Shown: positions 11,540-23,500 of the stretch, one piece after another
Layout: every line of letters starts with the position of its first letter
Numbering within the stretch: the first letter of the stretch is position 1
Source of the DNA: Aspidapion aeneum
Lineage: Eukaryota; Arthropoda; Insecta; Coleoptera; Brentidae
Assembly (NCBI GenBank): GCA_963576565.1
Contig: OY755039.1
Span: forward strand, 138,879,369 to 138,943,368
Reading direction: 5' to 3'
Length of the DNA: 64,000 bases
Notes under the pieces: model-generated
What the model was told of the DNA's origin: nothing
Databases searched by the model: none
What the model saw: the letters and a program-made list of their open reading frames with translations, nothing else
Made by a program: the position numbers and the translations under genes

Positions 11540-13446
11540 CTATAACAAACAAAGTTATATGTAAAGGGTGTCCCAAATTTGATGTTTTTGGGAGGTTTCA
11601 GGTATTTCCTACTGAAGAAAAAAACAGACCACCACTTGGGAGTCTCTGCGGGAGGCTCAATTTTCAACAGATGACTAAAATTGGAAACTGCCTCTTGATA
11701 TATTATAGTTTTTGGTTGTCATTTCAAAGTCTGCATTTTGGCAGGGGGTATTTATAACTTTTATTATTTTAGTGTAAATTGGTTTTTTATGGTTTATTTT
11801 TATAAAGAATCCAACTGTCAAATTAAATTTCATGTGTCACTTTTAGTTTTTGAGATATTGCATAAAATTGGCATTTTTATTATAAAATGCCCCTCTTTTT
11901 ATTCAATTCTCAGGATCAGTGTCAATCTTTCTTTAAAATGATGCATCACACTCTAATTCCCTTCCTAGCCCACATAGCCATGGCTAAAGAAGGTATTGTT
12001 TTTAATGAATTTTTTTTTGACCTAGTTTAGCAATATCGTCGTGACGTCTGTGTGTTGATTATTTTAAAATATTTTAAACAATTAAACTCAGTAAACAAAT
12101 TAAAATATAAAATAAAAACAAGCAATATAAGAAAATACATAAAGAAAACACAATTTTATGTATTAATATCTCAATAACTAAATTTGACAGTTGAAAATTG
12201 GATTTAAAAAAATCTATTACAAAGCAACTTACACCAAAATTAAATTTAAGTAAAATGCAGACTTCAAAAATTCCATGTAGCTTAAAAAAGGCTTCCTATA
12301 TCAAGATGAGGTTTTTACCTATAAACTTATTGAAAATCAACCCTATAACAAGTGTGGGTCAGTTTTTTCTCTCCTGGGAATCTCTCAAAAACATCAAATT
12401 TGGGACACCCTGTACATTCCAAACCAATCCCCAACTTTTTGGCAAAAGTAAAAATTAACACCTTTAAAGAGGCTCCTGTGTCTTACCTTTTCATCCTTGT
12501 TTTGATGTTTTCTATTTAAAATCTCCCTCAGATCTTTGACTCCAAAATTGTCCATTGCTTTTCCAACTCCAGATTGGCCAAAACTTCTACTTCTCTGGAG
12601 ACGGGCTGCATTAACAGATCCTTTGTTGCTATTAATTGATTCAAAATCTTGTGACTGATTGTTTCTGTAGCCACTCTTATTATAATCACTCCTATTTTTT
12701 ACAAACTGTGTGTCTTCTAACTTATTATTACTCTCAGAAAAGCCTCTGTTTCTTGGAGGACCATTTCTGCTTTGAAATGACCCTTTACTACTTCTATTAT
12801 AATAAGGGCCATCTTTCTCAAATGGTGGCCCATAATTATCTTGAAAAGGCCCCTTACTTCTTTTATAATAAGGACCATCTTTATCAAATGAAGGGCCATT
12901 ATTATTTTGAAAAGGTGCCTTACTTCTGTTATCAAATGGTGGTTCATTGTGTTGAAAAGACCCCTTACTTTTATTATGATAAGGGCCATCTTTATTAAAT
13001 GGTGGCCAATTATTGCCTTGAAAAGGCCCTTTACTTTTATTATAATATGGAAAATCTTTATCAAAAGATGGCCCATTATTGCCTTGAAAAGGGCCTTTGC
13101 TTTTGTTATGGTAAGAGCCATCTTTATCAAATGGTGGGCCATTATTACCTTGGATATGCCCTTTATTGCTGTTATTGCCTCCTTGATAAGGGCCTTTGCC
13201 TGTGTTATGATAAGGGCCACCTGATTCAAAGGGTGGGCCTTTACTGTAATGACTGTTTATTTGATTTTTGTTTTTATAATTACTGAATTGGTGGTCCCTT
13301 GGGTGTTGTGATTGGTAAGGTCCTTTACTGGTTTCAGGCTCATTATCTGACCTTTTAGAAGGATTCTTTATAGTTGTATTGCTTGTAGGTTCTGAAAAAT
13401 TCACTTTTTTTGTTTGTTTTTGGTCTTGTTGGGCCATGTCAGCCAT
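10484..13446 (-). CDS. Two-exon gene for an uncharacterised low-complexity RGG-type protein
   Basis: Exon 1 (13446-12487) and exon 2 (11539-10484) join in phase 0 across a GT-AG intron to give 671 residues. The start is the ATG at 13446 (MADMAQQDQK), because upstream codons in frame lack an ATG. Residues ~45-240 are tandem ~23-residue units rich in G, P, F, N and D (GPFQGNNGPSFDKDGPY type). Then comes a short conserved-looking segment (GVGKAMDNFGVKDLREIL), a PPPDPGYNFLKDP stretch at the junction, an RGRGRYKGGFRGREG box in exon 2, and a long acidic, Glu/Lys/Asn-rich tail. RGG boxes and such composition are common in RNA-binding proteins, so an RNA-related role is inference only. I do not recognise the family. 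It is divergent from GlcAT-I. Confidence 0.75.
11564..12412. mobile_element. TA-flanked inverted-repeat element filling the intron
   Basis: The ends AAGGGTGTCCCAAATTTGAT and its inverse ATCAAATTTGGGACACCCTG lie next to TA on each side, as in Tc1/mariner-type MITEs. The two halves are inverted copies over most of their length (TTTCATGTGTCACTTTTAG-type block included). Related half-copies lie at 38970-39220, 58003-58579 and 60860-61541. It accounts for about 849 of the intron's 947 bp. Confidence 0.8.
12487..13446 (-). CDS. Exon 1 of the low-complexity RGG-type gene
   Basis: 960 nt, 320 codons, ending DEK at a GTAAGA donor (12486-12485). The tandem ~69-bp DNA repeats at about 12780-13220 encode the GPF/DKDGPY units and probably expand and contract. 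Several long open frames on the other strand and in other frames over this stretch are by-products of the repeat. Confidence 0.8.
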
Positions 13447-14423
13447 TTTAAACACTGACTTTCAACTGGAATTTATTTACCGTTACGCCACTACAATAGC
13501 CTGCAGTCTTTTTTGCTTTTTTTACAGTTTTTTGCTACTATTTTTAGTAGGTATATCATCATCATTTTGGTTTCCTTTCTATTTTTGGAGTTTTGAAAGA
13601 GTGGGGGATTTGCTCATCAGCTGATGGCTTACTGCTACATTAAGGTTGGTAACAATGGACTGTTCAATTTCTTTTCCGGCCGGTCAATATAATTACAGGT
13701 TCAGTGATGCCAACCGATATTTGAACTGTTGGTAACACTAACCTATAAATATCGCTGTCCTATTTTATAGCACACAAAAAAACAAAGATCAAAAATCAAA
13801 ATAAACAATGGGAGTTTTATGGTTTGTTTAAGGTGGATTTGTTTCTTGATTTTATGGCTTAAGATAAAGTGACAACGTGTTAAGTTTCGTTTAGAATGTA
13901 CGTAGACAAAACGGAGAATTCATTTAAATCGGTTAAGCAATGCAAAAAGGACCGGGAGCGGCCAAATTTGCAAAAATTGATACGTGAATGTGCACCTTTG
14001 TACCATGGGTCTGATGGCTAAAGTTCTCCATACACCGATAGGAAAACTAAAAGTGTTCTTCTTGATGTTAATTTTTCCTGGTAAGATGAATTTCTTTTTA
14101 AAATACAAATAGTTGTACGAAATATTCGACAATAGACTGGTTATTTTACAGACAGACAGCTTAAATGTGGTAATAAGGTCATGGGGTTATAGTGTATGTG
14201 CTTCTTTAAACCAGCTGATGATACAACAAGATCCTTGAAATGGTGAACAGTATTTGGTCAATAATTCCTATATATGATAATTCCTAATTTTAGCTTTTGG
14301 GTTTTTTGTTCCCTTTAACAACCAAATTATAATGCCATTATCTGATACTGGGTCAAGGGGTACATTTTTCAATAATCAATTTTTTGTTTCTTAACATTCT
14401 TTATTTAAAACAAATCAAAGTAA
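13447..14423. promoter_or_regulatory. Shared upstream region of two divergent genes
   Basis: The start codons at 13446 (-) and 14424 (+) face away from each other with 977 bp between them, so both promoters should lie here. I see no TATA box I would defend. The stretch contains a short open frame from ATG 13896 to TAA 14021 (41 residues, MYVDKTENSFKSVKQCKKDR...), which could be an upstream ORF or a non-coding coincidence. The rest is AT-rich and free of elements I recognise. Confidence 0.45.
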
Positions 14424-14544
14424 ATGGATCTGCATAGGAATACAAATAACCAGAAAAAAGTTATGATTTCAAAAAATTTTAGTTTTTATTTGCTTTTGGT
14501 TTTAGCTGTTTTCATTCTATGGAAGCTCTGCATTATTGAACAAG
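14424..14544 (+). CDS. GlcAT-I: GlcAT-I exon 1 (cytoplasmic tail and membrane anchor)
   Basis: 40 codons plus one base, ending before GTAAGT. It encodes [12 protein letters not shown] followed by the hydrophobic [15 protein letters not shown] anchor. I chose this ATG because it gives the short basic cytosolic tail expected of a type II Golgi enzyme. Confidence 0.9.
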
Positions 14545-17500
14545 GTAAGTCATGTATTAAGGTTTCTCTGGGTTTTACTAATGTTTAGGATCTAGTTTAT
14601 AAAAAACTATTAGGAAAAAGCCTATGAAATATTTCATGCTTACTAGAGTATATTATAAAATTTCTTCAAGTAAAATAATTTGATATAAATTTTTTTAATA
14701 TAATATCATTAATTGGTAATATTTTGTGAATTTTTTGTAAGTACAGAAGTTGATAAACTGCAAATCCTTAAAGAAGCCCTAGAAATTCACAAGGAGCGAC
14801 TGCACCTTACTCAGCAACAAGTTTTGCTACTGGAACACTTAGAACAACATAAGACTAATGAACATTTGCCCAAAATTTATGCTGTTACTCCAACCTACTG
14901 GAGATATGTGCAGAAAGCTGAGCTAACCAGGATTTCACAGACTCTGAGGTAAAGTTTTGAGAAAATAGAGCTTTTTTGACCTAATTTAATTGCCTCTAAA
15001 AATGTTCTGTTTACCTAAAATCACTTTAAATTTGAAATCTACATCGTTATATATATTTGAGGTTGCAAAAGGTCTGAAAGTTTTGTATATGTAAAGAAAA
15101 ACTTCAGTATATTTGACCCCAGCTCCCCCTTTTGTAATATGATTTGAAGAAAAAACACAATAAAAAATGCTAAAATCTAAAATAAAATGCCCTCAGGGAT
15201 TTAAATAATAAATGTACTAATTAAATATGAGGATCTTCCTTGATATACCCACTTTTTTATCTCATAACTGACCTGATTCGACTTGACATGAAAACAATAT
15301 AAACTTTCATAAATGAAAAAACATTCTTTCAAAATGTTTAAACATTTTCTTTATTTATCATTTTTTTTTCTAAGCACCCTGTAATCAAGACTTGATTTTT
15401 TTTGTAGGCTTGTTCCAAATGTACACTGGGTGGTGATTGAAGATTCAGAGAACAAAACAGATTTGGTTAGGAATTTGCTTGCTGATTCCAGACTTATTGT
15501 TACCCATTTGTATGCCAAAACACCACCTTTTGAACAACTTAAAGACAAGGTGAGCATTATCTTATGTTGTTAATTATTATTCATTATGTCCACTCAATTT
15601 TTTTTAATTTTATTTTTAGTTTTTTTTTGTAGGATTAGGAGCTTTTTTAACTTTGAAAGCTAAGGAATAACTGGGGGCACGGTAGTGCCCCGCCAAGTTC
15701 GCGCAACTGCTGTACCATATTTTCTTGAAACATTTTCAGCCCATATTTGACCTATTTAAAAGTCTACTTGAGAATGAGCTACAAAACTCAAACTTAACAC
15801 AGTTATAAATCTTCATACAGTTAACAACCCCTCCAAGTTTCATGGACTTCCATAAAGTAGTAAAGTATTTATGAAATTTCAAAAAACGTCGAAATTGCTA
15901 CTCACTCACTCACTCCTGTATAGATCATCAAAATTCTACTGTACTTCCAGACATGCTACAAAGCTGAAATTTGGCAGACTGATAGAAATTATGAAATTGG
16001 AAAAAATAAAAACCCCAAAATTCCAATTTTCTCCCCTCCCCTATACATGTAAAGTTATCTAAAAGTAACATTGCCCACTTCCAGAAACGCTAAAGAGCTG
16101 AGCTTTGGCAGACTGGTAGGAACTATGATAAAACTATAGGAAACAATTTAAGAACCCCAAAATTTAAATTTACTTCTCTCCCCTAATAATGCTAGAGAAG
16201 TCAGGTTTGGAAGACTGATAGGAACTATAATAAAACTATAGGAAACAATTTAAAAGCTGAGCGTTGGAAGTTGATAAAACTATAGAAAAAAATAAAAAAA
16301 CCCCAAAATTTTGTACAGTTATGTAAATTAACAAAAACTCCTTTTTGCCCGATTAGCCACGAAACTTGTTTGATTTTTAAATTCACGGGTACGAAATTCC
16401 ACGTTTGTTAGTATTATTTGGCTTAAAAATTCCGTTGATTGACGCTCACGTGTCTTGATGACGGGTAAAAATGCAATATGCGTTGATCCGGCTTGAAAGA
16501 CAGAAGAGCTGTCGTAGGTCACGGACTATAGTTTGTTTTCTTTTATTTGTATTCGATCTTTTCATTGTTCGATATGTATAGCAGCTTTTCGCCTGCTTTT
16601 GTTTTTTGTTTCTCTCGTATCTCGGTAGATGGCGCTTCTTGCGATAGTTTTCTCACTATTTACTTATGATTAGAGACAAAACCGTCTAATTAACTTCGCA
16701 AGAATTGTCACATTGACCAAGCAGTGTTCTGAGGAGTCCCATAAGGACGAAACAGTTAACTGTCAACACGTATTAGGTGTCCATTAGATCTTGGACCCCC
16801 GTGAGGTTAAGCTTTCAAGCTACCCACGGAAAAATATATGGGAGAAACAAAAACTCCTTTTTGCCCAATTAGCCACGAAACTTGTTTGATTTTTAAATTC
16901 ACGGGTACGAAATTCCACATTTATTTTTATTGTAACTCCACAAAAAGAAATCATCGGGAGCAAGATCGGTCTATCTGGCTGGCCATAAGATAGTTGGCAG
17001 GTATGATTTACTTTTTCTTTAAAATTATAGGATCCAAGATGGAAAAGACACAGAGGAGTAGAACAGAGAAATGCGGCCCTAAAATGGTTGAGAGACAACA
17101 TAAAGCCTGGTCAAGAGAAAGGAGTAGTTTATTTCATGGACGATGATAATGTCTATAATATCAAAATATTTGATGAGGTAAGGTGTGAAGTAGTATTAAG
17201 GGGATGACATATAAACTCGCATAAGGCTACACTAGAGACCCTGTATGTATGACATATTTGAAAGAAATTTCTTTAAAATATGTCATACATACAGGCCCAC
17301 ATAGCACAATGACGTGTTTAACACGTAAAAAAGGCGTGAGAAAAAAACCTTGATTTTAAAAGCTGCTAGAAAAAAACGTTTATTTCATAGGTACCCAAGA
17401 AACATTTATATGACTTACAACCTAATGTGACCTGAACCGACGTCGGATTTAGTGGAATTTTAAGTTGCAAGATTGATTATGCGTTAAGCGACGTCGCATT

Positions 17501-20500
17501 CATATCAAAACCGACGTTATCAAATATACGTCCGTTTTTTTAACGATCTCGCGACGTCAAATAATGCAACGCAATATACCATTAATTTCCCAACGTCGGT
17601 CTTACGTTCGTTTGTTCGACGTACAAAAACTCTGACCAGCCCAACGACCAACAGACGTCGGCGTCGGGTACGTCCGGTGAAGACCCTAACCTCAGACCTA
17701 AACTAGCGTTTAGTTTGGTTGGTGTATTTTCCGTAATTTTTACTTGACCTATTCCACGTCCGTTCATACGCCTACGCGTCACATATATAAACCATTTATA
17801 TATAAACCATTTATTTAGCAAAAAACGCTAGTTATAAAAACAGAAATGTAAATATTATATGCTGAAACTACTGATTATAAAGGAAATCATATAAACAAAA
17901 TAAAAACATCAAATCACCAATAAGACAAAATCACTAATTAAATGTTCTTAACTTAAAAAACATTAAAAAACATTATTTAGGTTAAAATTAATAAAACCGA
18001 TAAAACAGGAAATAATAGCCAGCTATAAAAAATCATAAAAATATTAACGCGAGATCACTAACTAAAATATTAAAACACTTATCAATAACATATAAAATAG
18101 TAAATATTATTAAAAGAACAAACAGTGAAAACGGACCAGAAATGGAAAAAAAAAACAAAAAAGAAAGAACAGGTTTACGGAATATCTTCATTAAGAATAT
18201 CCAATTTTTTTAGAAGATAAATTTTTAGGATTTTCTTAAAATTTTTCACTGTTGGAACAGTTTTTATTTCAGATGGAAGTTTATTAAATTCATCAAGGCC
18301 CTTAAAGAAAACTGAATTTGTTGCTGATTTTTTATTTCTATGTGGGATGTAAAAATCATTTTGTTGGCGCGTATAATGTGAATGCACTTGATTATTTAAT
18401 GTTATTTTTCTACAGAGGTAAGAGGGAGCATTACCTATTTTAATCTTAAAAATGAAGACCAATACATTATATCTAAAATACTCCGCCACCGGCAACCACT
18501 GTAACTGCCTTAGCATTTCTATAATTGGAGTATATTTATTACGCTGCAAAATAATTCTCATTGCCCTATTCTGCATTTTTTGAAGGCGGTTAATTTCATT
18601 CTGCTGCAGTAAGTACAAAATGGTTGCACAGTAATTATAATGAGGTAGAACAATGGTATTATAGACCACCAACCTCGACCAGATCGACAATCCGTCAGCA
18701 CACCTAGCCAGATGATTAACACTATAACTTATTTTGGACATTATTGAGTTACAGTGCTCTTTAAAAGTAAGTTTTTCATCAATAATTACACCAAGGTATC
18801 GCATCTTCGTTACACACTCCAATATATCAGTACCCATATAAAGGCTATAATTTAAAGAAATTACATTTTTCTTAACATTCTCTTTTGCGATTATCATGTA
18901 TTTAGTCTTAGCTTTATTGATACTTAGGATGTTGTTACGACAATATGTTTCTATTTTTTGCATTGTCCGATTCATATGTTGTAAAAGTGTTTCAATGTTA
19001 TCTGATGAACCATATGCCAACGTGTCATCAGCAAGCAAATGTAATTCAATATCATCACTATCATTGGTAATATTGACAATATCATTAATGTATAATAAAA
19101 ATAAGAGAGGTCCCAACACACTTCCTTGAGGTACACCACATTCACTCCTCAAGCTTTCAGACAATCTTCCATTTATTCTAACTTGCTGTTTTCTATCATA
19201 CAAATAACTTCTGAACCAACTCAAAACTCTCCCTGTAATACCCACACTCTCAAGCTTTACCAACAATTTCACACGATCAATGGTCTCAAATGCCCGTTGT
19301 AGGTCTAAGAACACGGCAACTATACATTTGTCGCTATCGTAAGCACATTTCCAATTATCTAAGACATACTGAATAGCAGTTTCACAACTGTACCCTTTTC
19401 TAAAACCTGACTGACGCTCAGTAATTAAGTTGCATTGCTCGACATATTCTAGTAATTGGTTATAGATAACTTTTTCAAGAATTTTTTCAAGAACAGGAAG
19501 TGTATTAATAGGACGGAAATTTTTTGCCTCAATACTATTTGCCTTTTTCTCAACCGGTATGATTGTGGAGAGCTTTAAGACATCTGGAAAACTGCCCTGA
19601 ATCAAGGAGGAATTTACTATATTTAACAAAGGGTCTTTAATTTCACTATAAACATTTTTAAAGAATATCACATTTATATCATCTGGGCTGCCCTTATTTT
19701 TTAATGAAAATACGATTTCTTTTAGAGATGGCTCGTCAATGGCTCTAAAATCAGAAAACAGTTCCTGTTGCTGTTGAGAAATATTAACTGTTGATTGATG
19801 CACAACTGTATCTATGCTACCTATAATCTGGTTTATACTACTGATGTAAAACGAATTTAATTTGTTTGGTAATAGAGATTCATCAGTTTCTACTTCCCCA
19901 TCAAAATCTATTTGTTGTATTTTTTTTGAACTTTTCTTATCTGGAAGAAGCATTTTTAGTGTAGACCACATAGTTTTTGGATCGTTTTTGCACCTGTCGA
20001 TGTTCAACTCATTGTATGCTTTTTTTTCTTGCCTTATTATCCTAACAACATTATTTCTATTTTCCCTATATAACCTATGACTCTCCTCTGTTTGTACCAT
20101 TTTATGATAGTTATAACTCTCATCTCTCATTCTCGCTGCTTCTTTCACACGATCATTCCACCAGGGCTTGAAATGGGGTTTGATTTTAACCGTCCGTAAA
20201 GGTGCCACTCTATTTAATGTCTCAAGAAGATTATTAACAAAATATTTAAATTGGTCATTGATATTAACAATGTCAAATGTCCAATCCATTTTCCCGAGTT
20301 CCTTTTTTATACAATTATAGTCAATATTTCTACCCCTAGTTTCAATAAGAGTTGTTGACGATCTGTTCCAGTTAAAAATTTCTATTTCAAGAGTTATAAA
20401 GAAATGATCTCCTACTCTTGGTGTGTGCCATACTTTAGGTTTAATATTTTGCTCTTGGTTTGTAAAAACAAGATCAATTAAAGTTCCACCATTTATCGAA

Positions 20501-23500
20501 GGTCTTGTTATTTCCTTTATAACCTGAGTTAATCCTAGATCAATGGAAATTTTTTCTAACCGAGATGAATATGTGTTTTGTTTTAGCATATCGATATTAA
20601 AGTCTCCCAAGATAATACTAAATTTATTACTATCGCATATCTCCTCTGTCCACCAAGTCTCTAAATACTCTAAAAAATCCTTATCACTACTGCCTGGAGA
20701 ATGATACAGACATACCAATAAAACACTCTTACCACTTATACTTAACTCCACAGACATAATCCAGTAATTCATACCAAACACTTTTCTTTCAACTTTACTC
20801 ACAATAATTTCATTTCTGACGTATACATGCACACCGCCCGTGTGTCTACTCACACTGTTTAATCGCACGCCTTTATATCCTTGTATACTCACTTCTGTTT
20901 CTGAAATTTCCTCAGTCAAGTGAGTCTCCGTTACACAGACAAGACTGGGATTTAACGTTATTACTAAACTGTGGATCTGATCAAAGTTGGTAGTCATACC
21001 TCCTGAATTTAAGTATAATATTGCATGTTCGTTCCTAAAAGATATTGGTCTCCTAAAAAATTAAAATTATTGACATTACTTGTATCTGAAACCGCCAACA
21101 ATGATGATGTTAGTTGACCATTAGATTCCCTCAAACAAGTCTTGCTCTGTTTCATACAGTTCTCTTCTTTATCATTAGAAATAGAAACAAATTTTAAATT
21201 TGACATGCCCCGATTAAAATTTCTGATACAATTTTCAACCATCTTTGAAATCTTAAACAGTCCAGCCTTACTTGCGTAAAAATTTGAGTTTTTGCAAAAG
21301 TCTTTTAAATTAAAACTTTCAGCAAGATTTAAAAAATTTATGCTATTGGAAAACATTTTTAGTTTTTGTAATATAAGACCTATTTTTTCATTTATATTAT
21401 TAACATTATTAGATTTTCTATTATGAAAATGTTTAAAGGGAAGGTTGCAGACAATAAGATTTGTTTTAAAACACTTATTTGCTAATAACGTAATATCGTC
21501 TCGTCTAATATATTCATCATTAAGTCCTGCCATAAATATAACAAAATCCTTAGAGGTCAGGTCACGTACAAAACTGTCGCATTCAGACACAATGTCTTTG
21601 ATCCTAGCAAATGGTTTAGTTACCAACTGAATCTTATACCTTTCTCCCAAAATTTTGTTTAAAGGATCATATATCTTTTTGCCAAAATCATCACTTAGTA
21701 TTACTATCTTGGGTTTAGGCTTTATTCTTTCCAATATTGTAGGTTTTTTCTGCTCATTTATGACATTATTAGGATCTTTTTTTGAATAGTTATTTTCACT
21801 TCTTTGATTCTGATTAAATTGATCATTTCTTAGTTGTTTGTTGTCCCTGGCATACATCTCATTATCTTTTTCAAGCGTGTTAATGGATGTTAACATTTGT
21901 CTTTTTTCTCCTTCCTTCTCCCTCAACTGGTTTTTAATAGTGGAAATTCTAAGATTTTGTTCCTCTATTTCATTAACTAACTTCTTATTTTCGTCCTTCA
22001 ACCTCTGATACTTCTCGTCATTCTCTGTGTCACACCAATTCTCTTTATCTCCTAGTGCGTTGACGTCTTCATTGGCTTCTACTAACAGCACATCACTTAC
22101 CAGTATAATTTTTTTGGAATTGGGGTCGCTGTTTTTGTCTCCCAAGTCCTCACCATTCCCACTGCCAGTTGAGGTATTAAGGTTTACTCCAGTTTTAAGT
22201 AACTCTGCTTGCAGATTCTTCTCTGCCTCATGTGATTTGACCGTCAATATGTTTATTTCGTCTTGCATTCTTTTTATCTCATCGTACAGCCATGTATTTT
22301 CCGTATTCAAGTTGTTGAGACTTATTTTCATACCCTTATTACTTACTTTTAGATCATCAATAAGTCTTTGATTAATACTAAGTTCATTTTCTGTTTTAAC
22401 ACTTTCGTCAAGCTTTTCCTGGGCAGCTTTACATTCTGCTAAATACCTGTTTTTCTCCTCACTTAGACATTTTATATTACTCTCTAAATTTTTTATTTTG
22501 CTTAAGAGTTCTTGTTCGTTGGAGAAAAAATCGTCTTCAATATCAACAGTTTTTCTTTTAAGTCGCCTGTTAAAATTATCCTTCTCTTCGATGATCTTTT
22601 CTAGTTTGATTACATGTTCCTTATACTCTGTTACGCTCATCTCATGGTCCACTTCCATTTTCTCTATTACTTGCTGCAAATGTTGGTTTTGGTGAAATAT
22701 TTCTTGAATGTTTGTGTCGCTGTTTTTATTAAATATATTTTTTTCACAAGTTTTACAAAAATATTTTATGTTTCTAGACAAACATTCTAAGAATCTTGCT
22801 TCTGTCGTATTCCAGTTTTCACATTTGCGACAAACGACGACCTTGCAATTGTCACAACTGCTGCCAAACAGCTCTTCTTCCTTAAGATCATCCTTATCGG
22901 CTCTACTATTATGTCTCGCCAATTTAAAAGTGCATATTTGTTCGCATTTTGAACATTTCCCAACCATGGTTTTTATTTGATTTGTGTTGTGGGCTTTCCC
23001 ACTGTGCGGTGACCGGTTTAACCGATACCCGGTATATTCGCTTAAAATCGCTCGATGGCCAGTCCTCAACCAAACAAATTCCGTTGTTTTTGTTTATTGA
23101 GGGAATTTAAATATTTTTTATAAAAAATCCTGGCTAAATTTTGCAGTTTTTGGTTAATAATTCGTTAGATAAAGTAAGCACTATCTCACCCATTAGGTCC
23201 ATCAAAAGAGATTACTTCCTCACACAAACTAAGGTACTTTTTAGTCAAACTTAGGTTGAGTTTTATAATAAATTATTGGATGCTCTTCGGTGCTAAAAAT
23301 ATGTCAGCGCGGCTGTTATTTATTTATTTATTTATCGCCGGTTAGCCCGCGAAATGTTTTTAGGTTAACTCTTATAAAAACTTTAAATAGCCGATACATA
23401 TACGTTTTTAGGTTTAAATAACACGTTCACTTTTTTATTGTAACACTATGATGCCACTTTGGTACTTTATAATAATTAAATTCTTATTAAAAACATTCAA

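Larger units (their letters stand above)
17782..23340 (-). mobile_element. Full-length or near full-length CR1-like LINE with two intact ORFs
   Basis: Minus-strand order: 5' UTR (end near 23340, uncertain), ORF1 (22967-21009), ORF2 (20997-18175), a 390-bp AT-rich 3' UTR, and two terminal copies of AAATGGTTTATATAT (17783-17815). Short 3' terminal repeats in place of poly(A), together with a PHD-plus-esterase ORF1, are the hallmark of CR1-clade elements. It lies antisense within GlcAT-I intron 4. Both ORFs are open end to end, which suggests a recent insertion. Confidence 0.85.

Noticed and set aside
12636..13286. Long open frames on the plus strand and a second minus-strand frame over exon 1 of the RGG-type gene
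   Set aside because: They are by-products of the tandem coding repeat and lack splice or start support.
13600..13630. CTGATGA on the minus strand near 13613 as a hammerhead
   Set aside because: No GAAA at a suitable distance and no complementary stems.
14206..14250. CTGATGA...GAAA near 14212 as a second hammerhead
   Set aside because: The bases between CTGATGA and GAAA cannot form stem II and there is no stem III or cleavage triplet.
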